From the NCBI GenBank assembly GCA_002423245.1, contig DIVD01000045.1, positions 18,997 through 67,464 on the forward strand: a stretch of DNA of 48,468 nt. The letters are read 5' to 3'. The position numbers were made by a program, and so were the translations under genes. This DNA is from Rhodobacteraceae bacterium UBA6141. GTDB lineage: Bacteria > Pseudomonadota > Alphaproteobacteria > Rhodobacterales > Rhodobacteraceae. Positions 26,721 through 34,367 of the stretch are shown here, in pieces. The notes under the pieces are model-generated. The model had not been told where the DNA came from. It ran no database searches and saw only the letters and a program-made list of their open reading frames with translations. The stretch's first letter is position 1. Every line of letters starts with the position of its first letter.

Positions 26721-27386
26721 TCAGTCTTCCGGCTTCTTAGAGGATTCCCTGCCCGCATCCTTGCCCGCATCCTTGCCCGCGTCCTTGCCCATGTCCCCGT
26801 CCGCGCCCGGCCTGCCGTCCGCCGTGCCGCGCTGCCGCATGAGGTCGGCAAGCCCGGCGAAGGGGCGCAGCTTTTCCTCCACGATCGGCTCGGCGCCCGG
26901 CGGCGTGCCCTGCACGGCGCCAAGCTCCGCCCCCGGCGCGCGGGGATAGAGCGGCAGCGCCAGCGCCAGCGCCTCGGCCATCACCGCGCCCGCGTCGATC
27001 ACCTGCGGCAGCGGTTCGGCCGTGTCATCCTCGGGCATCTCGACCTCGTCGCCCTCGGGCTGCGGCATGTCGGCGAGATAGCGCCGCAGCACCTGTTCAT
27101 CGATCCGGGTCTGCACGGGGGCCAGCGTCACGATGCAGGCCTGCACCGCGGTGGCGCCGAGGTGTGCCGTCAGTTCCCAGTCATGGCGGCCCTTCGGCAC
27201 CAACTCGCCCCGGAAGGACAGCTTGCGCAGTGCGAGGATGCCGAGATCCTCCGCCAGTGCCCGCACGGCCGCATCGTCCGGCGCCAGCGTGAAGCGCGTC
27301 GGCTTGCGCGCGGCAAGGTCGGCCAGGCGGAACGGGTGCGACCAGGGCTGGCGCGGGGCGGGGCTTGCCGGGTTCGGGTCTCGCAT
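26721..27386 (-). CDS. yceD: DUF177 (YceD-type) protein
   Basis: A 221-residue DUF177 protein. The family lies next to rpmF across bacteria and is linked to 23S rRNA/large-subunit biogenesis; the molecular role is not settled. Conserved parts are WSHPFRLADL, LGILALRKLSFRGEL, WELTAHLGATAVQACIVTL and the acidic DEVEMPEDDTAEPLPQVID. The C-terminus is a run of GKDA units from a 12-bp repeat and is probably disordered. ATG 27386 has GAGGAGA 8 nt upstream. The rpmF gene follows after 289 nt. Confidence 0.85.
   Translation of the reverse strand: MRDPNPASPAPRQPWSHPFRLADLAARKPTRFTLAPDDAAVRALAEDLGILALRKLSFRGELVPKGRHDWELTAHLGATAVQACIVTLAPVQTRIDEQVLRRYLADMPQPEGDEVEMPEDDTAEPLPQVIDAGAVMAEALALALPLYPRAPGAELGAVQGTPPGAEPIVEEKLRPFAGLADLMRQRGTADGRPGADGDMGKDAGKDAGKDAGRESSKKPED
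26750..26797. repeat. 12-bp tandem repeat, four copies (yceD C-terminus)
   Basis: TGCCCGCATCCT at 26750 and 26762, TGCCCGCGTCCT at 26774 and TGCCCATGTCCC at 26786. They encode GKDA repeats near the yceD C-terminus. Confidence 0.85.
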
Positions 27387-27422
27387 CGTCGGGTCTCCTC
27401 ATCGGTCCGTGGCTGTCTTGCC

Positions 27423-27497
27423 GGGCCCCGCGGCGGGGCCCGCCCCGCCCCGACGTTGCGGGACGGCTTGAAGACAAGGCCATCCTTGTTGTAAGCC
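27423..27497. promoter_or_regulatory. Two inverted repeats in the yceD-bamE divergent spacer
   Basis: GGGCCCC-GCGGC-GGGGCCC (27423-27441) could fold into a strong hairpin. An AT-richer, interrupted palindrome at 27465-27497 pairs GGCTT and ACAAGG with CCTTGT and AAGCC. The 260-nt region (27387-27646) must contain promoters in both directions, so the second element is a candidate operator. Confidence 0.4.
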
Positions 27498-27646
27498 GCT
27501 TGGGAGGCAAGTGCCGGCGTGGCAAGGGCCGGACCTGTTGCGGGGCGGATGCCCGGTGGCGGGACCGGGGCTTGCGCAGGCAGATGCCGCGGACGGGCCG
27601 GGAACCGGGCCGAAGGGCAAGAGCCGAGGGGCGGGGCAGGAGCGAC

Positions 27647-28114
27647 ATGGCGGGTATCGAACGGATCGTCAGGCGGATTGCGCGCAATCTGTGGGCCGTG
27701 CTTGCGGTCGGCGCGCTCGCCGCCTGCCAGCCCATCTACCGCAGTCACGGCTATGTGCCCTCGGACAGCGATCTGGCGATGCTGGCCGTGGGGCAGGACA
27801 CCCGCGACACGGTCGGCGATTTCATCGGCCGCCCCTCCTCGTCCGGGGTGCTGGAGGATGGCGGCTGGTACTATGTCGGCAGCCGCTGGGTCGAGAGCGG
27901 GCTGCGCAAGCCGCGCGAGATCAACCGCGAGGTGGTGGCGATCAGCTTCACCAAGGACGGCACCGTGCAGAACATCGAGCGATTCGGGCTGGAGGAGGGC
28001 CGCGTCGTCACGCTCTCGCGCCGGGTCACCGACAGCAACATCAAGGGCGTGACCTTCCTCGGCCAGCTTCTGGGCAGCATCGGCAACGTGAACGCGGGCG
28101 AGTTCATCGACTGA
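27647..28114 (+). CDS. bamE: Outer membrane assembly lipoprotein, BamE (SmpA/OmlA) family
   Basis: A 155-residue lipoprotein of the beta-barrel assembly machinery. The signal sequence is a basic N-terminus, a hydrophobic stretch and the lipobox LAAC, with Cys27 as the lipidated residue. The SmpA/OmlA core follows: GYVPSDSDLAMLAVGQDTRDTVGDFIG, GGWYYVGSRW and a strand ending at the RVVTLSRRVT segment. ATG 27647 has AGGAG 6 nt upstream. It is divergent from yceD and convergent with msrB. Copies of the sequence around its stop codon recur in the short spacer downstream. Confidence 0.85.
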   Translation: MAGIERIVRRIARNLWAVLAVGALAACQPIYRSHGYVPSDSDLAMLAVGQDTRDTVGDFIGRPSSSGVLEDGGWYYVGSRWVESGLRKPREINREVVAISFTKDGTVQNIERFGLEEGRVVTLSRRVTDSNIKGVTFLGQLLGSIGNVNAGEFID

Positions 28115-28152
28115 TCCCCCACTGATTCCGGCCCCCCACTGATTCCGGCCCC
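28110..28152. repeat. Repeat spanning the bamE stop codon
   Basis: ACTGATCCCCC at 28110 (containing the bamE TGA) is followed by ACTGATTCCGGCCCC at 28121 and again at 28138 (period 17). The convergent spacer 28115-28178 holds little else. Confidence 0.7.
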
Positions 28153-28178
28153 GTCGATGCCCTGTCGGGCCGGCGGGG

Positions 28179-28583
28179 TCAGCCAGCCTCGTCCGGCTCG
28201 AAATCCAGCGCGACGCCGTTGATGCAATAGCGCAGGCCGCCGGCCTGCGGCGGCCCGTCGGGGAAGACATGGCCCAGATGCGCGCCGCAGCTTGAACAGG
28301 TCACCTCCACCCGCCGCATTCCGTGGCTGATGTCGACATGCTCCTCCACCGCCTCGCCCTTCAGCGGCGCGGTGAACGAGGGCCAGCCGCAGCCGGATTC
28401 GAACTTGGTCTCCTTGGTGAACAGCGGCTCGCCGCAGCAGGTGCACAGGAACGTGCCGGGGCCGGGAGCGAAGCCCGGATGGCTGAACGGACGTTCCGTC
28501 GCCGCCTGCCGCGTGACCCGGTAGGCGCTCTCGGACAGCTGTTCGCGCCATTCCGCATCGGTTTTCTGGATTTTGGGTGCCAT
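28179..28583 (-). CDS. msrB: Peptide-methionine (R)-S-oxide reductase
   Basis: MsrB (134 residues) reduces the R-epimer of methionine sulfoxide. Zinc is held by C47-x2-C50 and C96-x2-C99; the catalytic cysteine is Cys120 in RYCINGVAL, after GHVFPDGP. GCGWPSF is another family signature; its Cys65 is the likely resolving cysteine. The start at MAPKIQKTD is chosen because the upstream extension to 28694 would overlap the divergent acyltransferase start. No signal peptide, so a cytoplasmic repair enzyme is expected. Confidence 0.93.
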   Translation of the reverse strand: MAPKIQKTDAEWREQLSESAYRVTRQAATERPFSHPGFAPGPGTFLCTCCGEPLFTKETKFESGCGWPSFTAPLKGEAVEEHVDISHGMRRVEVTCSSCGAHLGHVFPDGPPQAGGLRYCINGVALDFEPDEAG

Positions 28584-28692
28584 CGGCCTGCCTTTCTTCG
28601 CGCGGGTGTCGTGTTGATGATGTATATGGGGCTTCAGCCGCAGATCCAGAGGCCGGGGCGGGAAGCGCCCGCAGATGTGAAGGAGGTGCGCC

Positions 28693-29502
28693 ATGCTGTC
28701 GCTGCGCCGGGGCCGCTATCTTGCCCGCCTTGCCGAGACGCCCGAGGATCTGGCCCGCGCGCAGGCGCTGCGCTGGCTCGCCTTCGTCGCCAATCGCGGG
28801 CTCGCGCCCGATGCCGTGCCCGATGCCGCTCCGGGGGCCGCTCCGGGGGCCGATGCCGACGCCTTCGATGCGATCTGCCGGCATGTGCTGGTCGAGGAGG
28901 GGCGGACGGGCACGCTCGTCTGCTGCTTCCGGCTGCTGCCGCTGGCCCGGGGAGAGGAGATCGGCCGCAGCTATTCGGCGCAGTTCTACGAATTGTCGGC
29001 GCTGCGCAGCTTCGAGGGCCCGATGGTGGAGATGGGCCGCTTCTGCCTGCATCCGGCCTGGCACGACCCCGACATCCTGCGCGTCGCCTGGGGCGCGATG
29101 ACCCGGTTCGTCGATGCCGAGGGGGTGGAGCTGCTGTTCGGCTGCTCCTCCTTCATGGGCGCCGAGACCGGGGCGCATCTGGACGCGCTGACCATGCTGA
29201 AGGACCGCCACCTTGCGCCGAAACGCTGGCTGCCGCGGGTGAAGGCGCCCGACGTCTTCCGCTTCGCGCAGCGCCTGCGCCGCCGCAAGCCCGACGCGAA
29301 ACGCGCGATGCTGGGGATGCCGCCCCTGCTGCGCACCTACCTGATGATGGGCGGCTGGGTCAGCGATCACGCGGTGGTGGACCGCGACCTGAACACGCTG
29401 CACGTGTTCACCGGGCTGGAGATCCGCGCGATCCCGCCGGCGCGCGCAAGGCTGCTGCGCGGCGTGGCGGGCCAGGGGTGGCGCGCCGAAGGGCAAGCCT
29501 AA
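28693..29502 (+). CDS. OlsB-like L-ornithine N-alpha-acyltransferase (GNAT fold)
   Basis: A 269-residue protein with a GNAT-type core matching the OlsB/hemolysin-like acyltransferases that transfer a 3-hydroxyacyl chain from ACP to ornithine: QALRWLAFV near the start, FRLLPLA, SYSAQFYELSAL, MVEMGRFCLHP and LFGCSSFMGAE. A near-perfect AAGGAGGT (28680-28687) lies 5 nt before the ATG. The expected partner, the OlsA O-acyltransferase, is not adjacent. An Ala/Pro/Gly-rich insert near residues 40-55 comes from a 12-bp duplication. I call the family with fair confidence; the exact acceptor is inferred. Confidence 0.72.
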   Translation: MLSLRRGRYLARLAETPEDLARAQALRWLAFVANRGLAPDAVPDAAPGAAPGADADAFDAICRHVLVEEGRTGTLVCCFRLLPLARGEEIGRSYSAQFYELSALRSFEGPMVEMGRFCLHPAWHDPDILRVAWGAMTRFVDAEGVELLFGCSSFMGAETGAHLDALTMLKDRHLAPKRWLPRVKAPDVFRFAQRLRRRKPDAKRAMLGMPPLLRTYLMMGGWVSDHAVVDRDLNTLHVFTGLEIRAIPPARARLLRGVAGQGWRAEGQA

Positions 29503-29688
29503 CCCGGTGCGTGGACGGCGGAAATCCGCAACCGGACCGGCCGGGTTGCGGTAGGCGCGGCCGCCAAGCAATGCTAGACTTGCCCTGACCGGCGGGCCGG
29601 AGAGGCGCCCCTGACGCGTTCGTGGCGCCGGTTCGCAAGACCCCGGCGGCCGCAACGGGCCGGACCGGGCAAGCACAGGCGGGGCAGC
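29503..29688. other. Spacer between the OlsB-like gene and zwf
   Basis: 186 nt of GC-rich DNA. TGCTAGACT at 29572-29580 resembles an extended -10 for zwf, but no -35 lies at proper spacing. The terminator of the upstream gene is not obvious. Confidence 0.3.
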
Positions 29689-31146
29689 ATGGTATCACGC
29701 GTCATTCCGGTCGATCCGTTCGACCTCGTGCTTTTCGGGGCGACCGGCGATCTGGCCCGGCGCAAGATCCTGCCGGGGCTCTACCGGCGCTTCCATGACG
29801 GGCAGATGCCCCCCGAGGCGCGGGTCATCGGCGCGGCGCGGTCCGGGATGGACGACGACGGCTTTCGCGCGCTGGTGGCCGAGGCGATTGCCGAGTTCGT
29901 GGGCGCGCGCCGCAGCGACCCCGAGATCATCGCCGCCTTCCTCGAACGGCTGAGCTATGTGCCGCTGGACGCGCGCGGCACCGACGGCTGGCAGCACCTG
30001 GCCTCGGCGATGCAGCCGGGGCGGATCCGCGCCTTCTACCTGTCGGTCGCGCCCTCGCTTTTCGGCGATCTGGCGGAGCGGCTGCACGCGCATGGCATCG
30101 CCGACGAGGGCAGCCGCATCGTGCTGGAAAAACCCTTCGGCCGCGACCTTGCCAGCGCGAAGGCGCTCAACGCCACGCTTGCCGCGCATTTCGACGAACG
30201 CCAGATCTACCGGATCGACCATTACCTCGGCAAGGAAACAGTGCAGAACCTGATGGCGGTGCGCTTCGCCAACATCCTGTTCGAGCCGCTGTGGAACGCG
30301 CAATATGTCGATCATGTGCAGATCACCGTGGCCGAGACCGTCGGTGTGGGCGGGCGCGGATCCTATTATGACCGCTCGGGCGCGATGCGCGACATGGTGC
30401 AGAACCACCTGATGCAGCTTCTGTGCCTGATCGCGATGGAGCCGCCCTATCACTTCGACCCCGACGCGGTGCGCGACGAGAAGCTCAAGGTGATCCGCGC
30501 GCTGGACCCGATCCGCCCCGACGATCTGGTGCGCGGCCAGTATCGCGGCCGTCAGGGAGAGCCGGGCTATCTGGAGGATGCCGGCAACCCCGCCAGCCGC
30601 ACCGAAAGCTATGTCGCGCTGCGGGTGCATGTGGCGAACTGGCGCTGGACCGGCACGCCCTTCTACCTGCGCACCGGCAAGCGGCTGCGCGCGCGCGCCT
30701 CGGAAATCGCCATCACCTTCAAGGAGCCGCCGCATTCGATCTTCGACGAGGCGGGGGGCGACTGGCGCGAGAACCAGCTGGTGATCCGCCTGCAACCGAA
30801 CGAGGGCATGAACCTCAAGGTGATGATCAAGGAGCCGGGGCCGGGGGGAATGCGCCTTGTGCAGGTGCCGCTGGACATGAGCTTTGCCGAGGCGCTCGGC
30901 GAGGAGGGCGCCGACATCCCCGACGCCTATGAACGGCTGATCATGGACGTGATCCGCGGCAACCAGACCCTGTTCATGCGCGGAGACGAGGTGGAGGCGG
31001 CCTGGGCCTGGACCGACCCGATCATCGCGGGCTGGGAAGCCCGGGGCGACCGGCCGCAGGGATACGATCCGGGCTCCTCGGGCCCGGAGGATGCGCTGAT
31101 GCTGCTGCATCGCGACGGCCGGCGCTGGCGGGAGATCAAGGAATGA
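29689..31146 (+). CDS. zwf: Glucose-6-phosphate 1-dehydrogenase
   Basis: A 485-residue enzyme making 6-phosphogluconolactone and NADPH. Cofactor-binding GATGDLARRK, substrate site RIDHYLGKE (with the catalytic His region), YDRSGAMRDMVQNHLMQLL and the C-terminal YERLIMDVIRG are all present, with full-length alignment to Zwf. The stop overlaps the pgl ATG (ATGA). The gene order zwf-pgl-pgi supplies the first steps of the Entner-Doudoroff and pentose phosphate routes. Confidence 0.95.
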   Translation: MVSRVIPVDPFDLVLFGATGDLARRKILPGLYRRFHDGQMPPEARVIGAARSGMDDDGFRALVAEAIAEFVGARRSDPEIIAAFLERLSYVPLDARGTDGWQHLASAMQPGRIRAFYLSVAPSLFGDLAERLHAHGIADEGSRIVLEKPFGRDLASAKALNATLAAHFDERQIYRIDHYLGKETVQNLMAVRFANILFEPLWNAQYVDHVQITVAETVGVGGRGSYYDRSGAMRDMVQNHLMQLLCLIAMEPPYHFDPDAVRDEKLKVIRALDPIRPDDLVRGQYRGRQGEPGYLEDAGNPASRTESYVALRVHVANWRWTGTPFYLRTGKRLRARASEIAITFKEPPHSIFDEAGGDWRENQLVIRLQPNEGMNLKVMIKEPGPGGMRLVQVPLDMSFAEALGEEGADIPDAYERLIMDVIRGNQTLFMRGDEVEAAWAWTDPIIAGWEARGDRPQGYDPGSSGPEDALMLLHRDGRRWREIKE

Positions 31147-31814
31147 AACTGGTGGAATATCCTGACCGCGAGGCGATGTGGATGGGGCTGGCCGACCGGC
31201 TGTCCTCGGAACTCGGCGAGACGCTGCGCAGCGAGCCGCGCGCCAGCCTCTGCGTGCCGGGCGGCAGCACGCCGGGGCCGGTCTTCGATCTTCTCTCGGC
31301 CTCGCGGCTGGACTGGGACCGGGTGACCGTGTTCCCGAACGACGAACGGTGGGTACCCGAGAGCGAGGAGCGGTCGAACGGGCGGCTGCTGCGCCGGCGG
31401 CTGCTGGTGGAACGGGCGGCGGCGGCGAACTATCTGCCGCTCTACGCGCCGACCGAGACGCCCGAGGAGGCGATCCCCGCCCTTGCCGCCGCGATCGAGC
31501 CGCATCTGCCGATTTCGGTGCTGCTGCTGGGGATGGGCGCCGACATGCATGTCGCCAGCCTGTTCCCCGGCGCGGACCGGCTGGCCGCCGCGCTGGCCCC
31601 CGATGCGCCGGTTCTGGTGCCGATCCGGGCGGCTGCAGCGGGGGAGCCGCGGGTGACGCTCTCGGCAAGGGTGCTTGCGGGCGCGATGCGCATCCATATC
31701 CTGATCGCGGGCGAGGACAAGCGCGCGGCGCTCGAGGCCGCGCGCTCGCTGCCGCCCGAGGAGGCGCCCGTCCGGGCGGTCCTTGCCAACGCGACCGTCC
31801 ACTGGGCCGCCTGA
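31143..31814 (+). CDS. pgl: 6-phosphogluconolactonase
   Basis: A 223-residue member of the glucosamine-6-phosphate isomerase/6-phosphogluconolactonase family. It shows VPGGSTPGPVFDLL (phosphate loop), VTVFPNDERWVP and LLLGMGADMHVASLFPGA, in place of the GxGxDGHTAS of many homologues; the DGH triplet reads DMH here. It starts inside the zwf stop and is followed by a 15-bp repeat block that begins in its own last codons. It hydrolyses the lactone to 6-phosphogluconate. Confidence 0.88.
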   Translation: MKLVEYPDREAMWMGLADRLSSELGETLRSEPRASLCVPGGSTPGPVFDLLSASRLDWDRVTVFPNDERWVPESEERSNGRLLRRRLLVERAAAANYLPLYAPTETPEEAIPALAAAIEPHLPISVLLLGMGADMHVASLFPGADRLAAALAPDAPVLVPIRAAAAGEPRVTLSARVLAGAMRIHILIAGEDKRAALEAARSLPPEEAPVRAVLANATVHWAA

Positions 31815-31875
31815 GACTGGACCGCCCGGGACTGGGCCGCCCGAGACTGGGCCGCCCGGGACTGGGCCGCCCGAG
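31801..31875. repeat. 15-bp tandem repeat, five copies, across the pgl stop
   Basis: Units start at 31801, 31816, 31831, 31846 and 31861, for example ACTGGGCCGCCCGAG. The first codes for the last residues of Pgl (HWAA) and its TGA; the others fill most of the 90-nt pgl-pgi spacer. Confidence 0.9.
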
Positions 31876-31904
31876 ACCCGACCATCTGCCAGACCGGAGA
31901 GAGC

Positions 31905-33512
31905 ATGACCAACTGGGACGAGCTGAAGCGCCACCATGCGGCGGTGAAGGACCGCGCGATCCTGTCGCTGTTCGACGAGGCGCGCGCGCAGGCGTTCTCC
32001 GCCCGCATCGCCTCGGAGGGCGGCGAGATGCTGCTGGATTACTCCAAGACCAATATCGACGCCGAGGGGCTGGCCCTGCTGCTGGCGCTGGCAGAGGGCG
32101 CGGGGGTCGAGGCGCGGCGCGAGGCGATGTTCTCGGGCGCGAAGATCAACGAGACCGAGGGACGGGCGGTGCTGCACACAGCGCTGCGCAACCTTGCGGG
32201 CAGCGTGATCGTGGACGGGCAGGACGTGATGCCGGCGCTGCGCGACACCCATGCCCGGATGCAGGCTTTCGCCCGCGACGTGCGGACGGGCCGCTTCACC
32301 GGGCAGGGCGGCGCGATCACCGATGTGGTGAATATCGGCATCGGCGGGTCCGATCTCGGCCCGGTGATGGCGACGCTGGCGCTCGCGCCCTGCCATGACG
32401 GGCCGCGGGTGCATTGCGTCTCGAATGTGGACGGCGCGCATGTCCACGACGTGCTCAAACCGCTCGATCCCGAAACCACGCTGGTCATCGTCGCCTCGAA
32501 GACCTTCACCACCATCGAGACGATGACCAATGCCGAAACCGCCCGCCGCTGGATGGCAGGGAAGGTGGCCGATCCGGCGGCGCAGTTCGCCGCGGTCTCG
32601 ACGGCGGCGGAGAGGACCGCGGCCTTCGGCATTCCGCCGGGCCGGGTGTTCGGCTTCGAGGACTGGGTCGGCGGGCGCTATTCGGTCTGGGGGCCGATCG
32701 GGCTCGCGGTGATGCTGGCGGTGGGGCCCGAGGATTTCGACGCCTTCCTGGCCGGCGGCGCCGCGATGGATGCCCATTTCCGCAGCGCACCGCTTGCGCG
32801 GAACCTGCCGGTGCTGCTGGCGCTGACCGGCATCTGGCACGCGCAGATCTGCGGCCATGCCACCCGCGCGGTGCTGCCCTACGACCAGCGCCTGCTGCGG
32901 CTGCCGGCCTATCTGCAGCAACTGGAGATGGAATCGAACGGCAAGCGCGTGGCGATGGACGGCTCCGACCTCACCATCCATTCCGGCCCCGTCGTCTGGG
33001 GCGAGCCCGGCACCAACGGCCAGCACGCCTTCTACCAGCTGATCCATCAGGGCACGCGGGTGGTGCCCTGCGAGTTCCTGATCGCCGCAGAGGGACACGA
33101 GCCGGGCCTCGCCCATCATCACCGCCTGCTGATCGCCAACTGCCTCGCGCAGTCCGAGGCGCTGCTGCGCGGCCGGTCGCTGGACGAGGCATGCGCGATC
33201 ATGGCGAGCAAGGGCCTGACCGGCGCCGAACTGGACCGGCAGGCCCGCCACCGGGTGTTCCCCGGCAACCGCCCCTCGACCACGCTGGCCTACCCGAAAC
33301 TGACGCCCTTCGTCCTCGGCCAGATCATCGCGCTCTACGAACACCGGGTGTTCGTGGAAGGCGTGATCCTCGGCATCAACTCCTTCGACCAGTGGGGGGT
33401 GGAGCTTGGCAAGGAACTGGCGCTGGCCTTGCAGCCGATGCTGGAGGGGCAGGCGAGCGGCGCGGGCAAGGACGGCTCGACCCGGATGCTAGTGGGCTAC
33501 ATGCGCGGCTGA
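31905..33512 (+). CDS. pgi: Glucose-6-phosphate isomerase
   Basis: A 535-residue Pgi interconverting glucose-6-phosphate and fructose-6-phosphate. Signatures are NIGIGGSDLGP, VASKTFTTIETMTNA, GGRYSVWGPIG, QQLEMESNGKRV (including the catalytic Glu) and SFDQWGVELGK. The start has GGAGAG upstream. It ends at a convergent junction carrying an inverted pair of dispersed repeats facing eda. In an Entner-Doudoroff organism Pgi mainly recycles fructose-6-phosphate. Confidence 0.96.
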   Translation: MTNWDELKRHHAAVKDRAILSLFDEARAQAFSARIASEGGEMLLDYSKTNIDAEGLALLLALAEGAGVEARREAMFSGAKINETEGRAVLHTALRNLAGSVIVDGQDVMPALRDTHARMQAFARDVRTGRFTGQGGAITDVVNIGIGGSDLGPVMATLALAPCHDGPRVHCVSNVDGAHVHDVLKPLDPETTLVIVASKTFTTIETMTNAETARRWMAGKVADPAAQFAAVSTAAERTAAFGIPPGRVFGFEDWVGGRYSVWGPIGLAVMLAVGPEDFDAFLAGGAAMDAHFRSAPLARNLPVLLALTGIWHAQICGHATRAVLPYDQRLLRLPAYLQQLEMESNGKRVAMDGSDLTIHSGPVVWGEPGTNGQHAFYQLIHQGTRVVPCEFLIAAEGHEPGLAHHHRLLIANCLAQSEALLRGRSLDEACAIMASKGLTGAELDRQARHRVFPGNRPSTTLAYPKLTPFVLGQIIALYEHRVFVEGVILGINSFDQWGVELGKELALALQPMLEGQASGAGKDGSTRMLVGYMRG

Positions 33513-33520
33513 CCGGGGAA

Positions 33521-33586
33521 GGGGGCGCTGCCCCCTCTTGCGCCTGCGGCGCAATTCACCCCCGGGATATTTCGGCCAGCAAGAAT
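33521..33586 (+). repeat. Dispersed intergenic repeat, copy B1
   Basis: GGGGGCGCTGCCCCC hairpin, then a short CGCCTGCGGCG hairpin, the CCCCGGGATATTT core and GGCCAGCAAGAA. It is the plus-orientation half of an inverted pair after pgi. Confidence 0.8.
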
Positions 33587-33597
33587 GGTTGCCCGCT

Positions 33598-33660
33598 CTT
33601 CTTGCTGGTGCAAATATCCTCGGGGGGAGGCCGCAGGCCGTGGGGGGCAGACAGCCCCCC
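33598..33660 (-). repeat. Dispersed intergenic repeat, copy B2 (inverted)
   Basis: Read on the minus strand it begins GGGGGGCTGTCTGCCCCCC, continues through a GCCTGCGGCC block to GAGGATATTTG and ends CCAGCAAGAAG. It faces copy B1 across 11 bp, giving each convergent gene its own copy. Confidence 0.8.
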
Positions 33661-33667
33661 TTCGCCG

Positions 33668-34324
33668 TCAGCGGGGCAGCGCCGCCGCCTCGCGGGCGAG
33701 CGCCTCCACCCGTGCCCAGTCGCCCGCCTCCATCGCGGCCTTCGGCGCGACCCAGCTGCCGCCGACGCAGAGCACATTCGCAAGGGCAAGGTAATCAGCG
33801 GCATTGCCGAGGCTGATGCCGCCGGTGGGGCAGAAGCCGACCTGCGGGATCGGGGCAGCGATCGCCTTCAGCGCGGCGGCGCCGCCCGAGGCTTCGGCGG
33901 GGAAGAACTTCTGCACGGTGAAGCCGCGCTCGAGCAGCGCCATCACCTCGGTCGCGGTGGCGGCGCCGGGCAGCAGCGGCAGGCCTTCCTCCTCGCAGGC
34001 GGCGATCAGCCGCTCGGTCGCGCCGGGGCAGACGCCGAACTGCGCGCCAGCCGCCCTGGCGGCCCGGACATCGGCGGGGGTCAGCAGGGTGCCCGCTCCG
34101 ACGACGCCGCCCGGCACCTCCGCCATCGCGCGGATCGCGTCCAGCGCCGCGGGCGTGCGCAGCGTCACCTCCAGCGCCGGCAGACCGCCCGCGACCAGCG
34201 CCCGGGCGAGCGGCACCGCATGGGCGAGCGTCTCGATCACCAGCACCGGGATCACCGGCGCCATCAGGCAGATTTCGCGGGCGCGCTGGCTGTGGTCGTG
34301 CGGCGTGATCGCGGCTGGGGTCAT
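33668..34324 (-). CDS. eda: KDPG/KHG aldolase
   Basis: A 218-residue class I aldolase splitting 2-keto-3-deoxy-6-phosphogluconate into pyruvate and glyceraldehyde-3-phosphate. The Schiff-base lysine is Lys139 in FTVQKFFPAEASGG, the catalytic acid/base is Glu52 in LEVTLRT, and CPTGGISLGN binds phosphate. The start at 34324 has GAGGACAGAG upstream; the longer open frame runs into edd. It is 43 nt downstream of edd, forming an edd-eda operon that faces zwf-pgl-pgi. Confidence 0.94.
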   Translation of the reverse strand: MTPAAITPHDHSQRAREICLMAPVIPVLVIETLAHAVPLARALVAGGLPALEVTLRTPAALDAIRAMAEVPGGVVGAGTLLTPADVRAARAAGAQFGVCPGATERLIAACEEEGLPLLPGAATATEVMALLERGFTVQKFFPAEASGGAAALKAIAAPIPQVGFCPTGGISLGNAADYLALANVLCVGGSWVAPKAAMEAGDWARVEALAREAAALPR

Positions 34325-34367
34325 GCTCTGTCCTCGGGTTCGGAGCGGGGGGATCTGCGCGGCGCCG

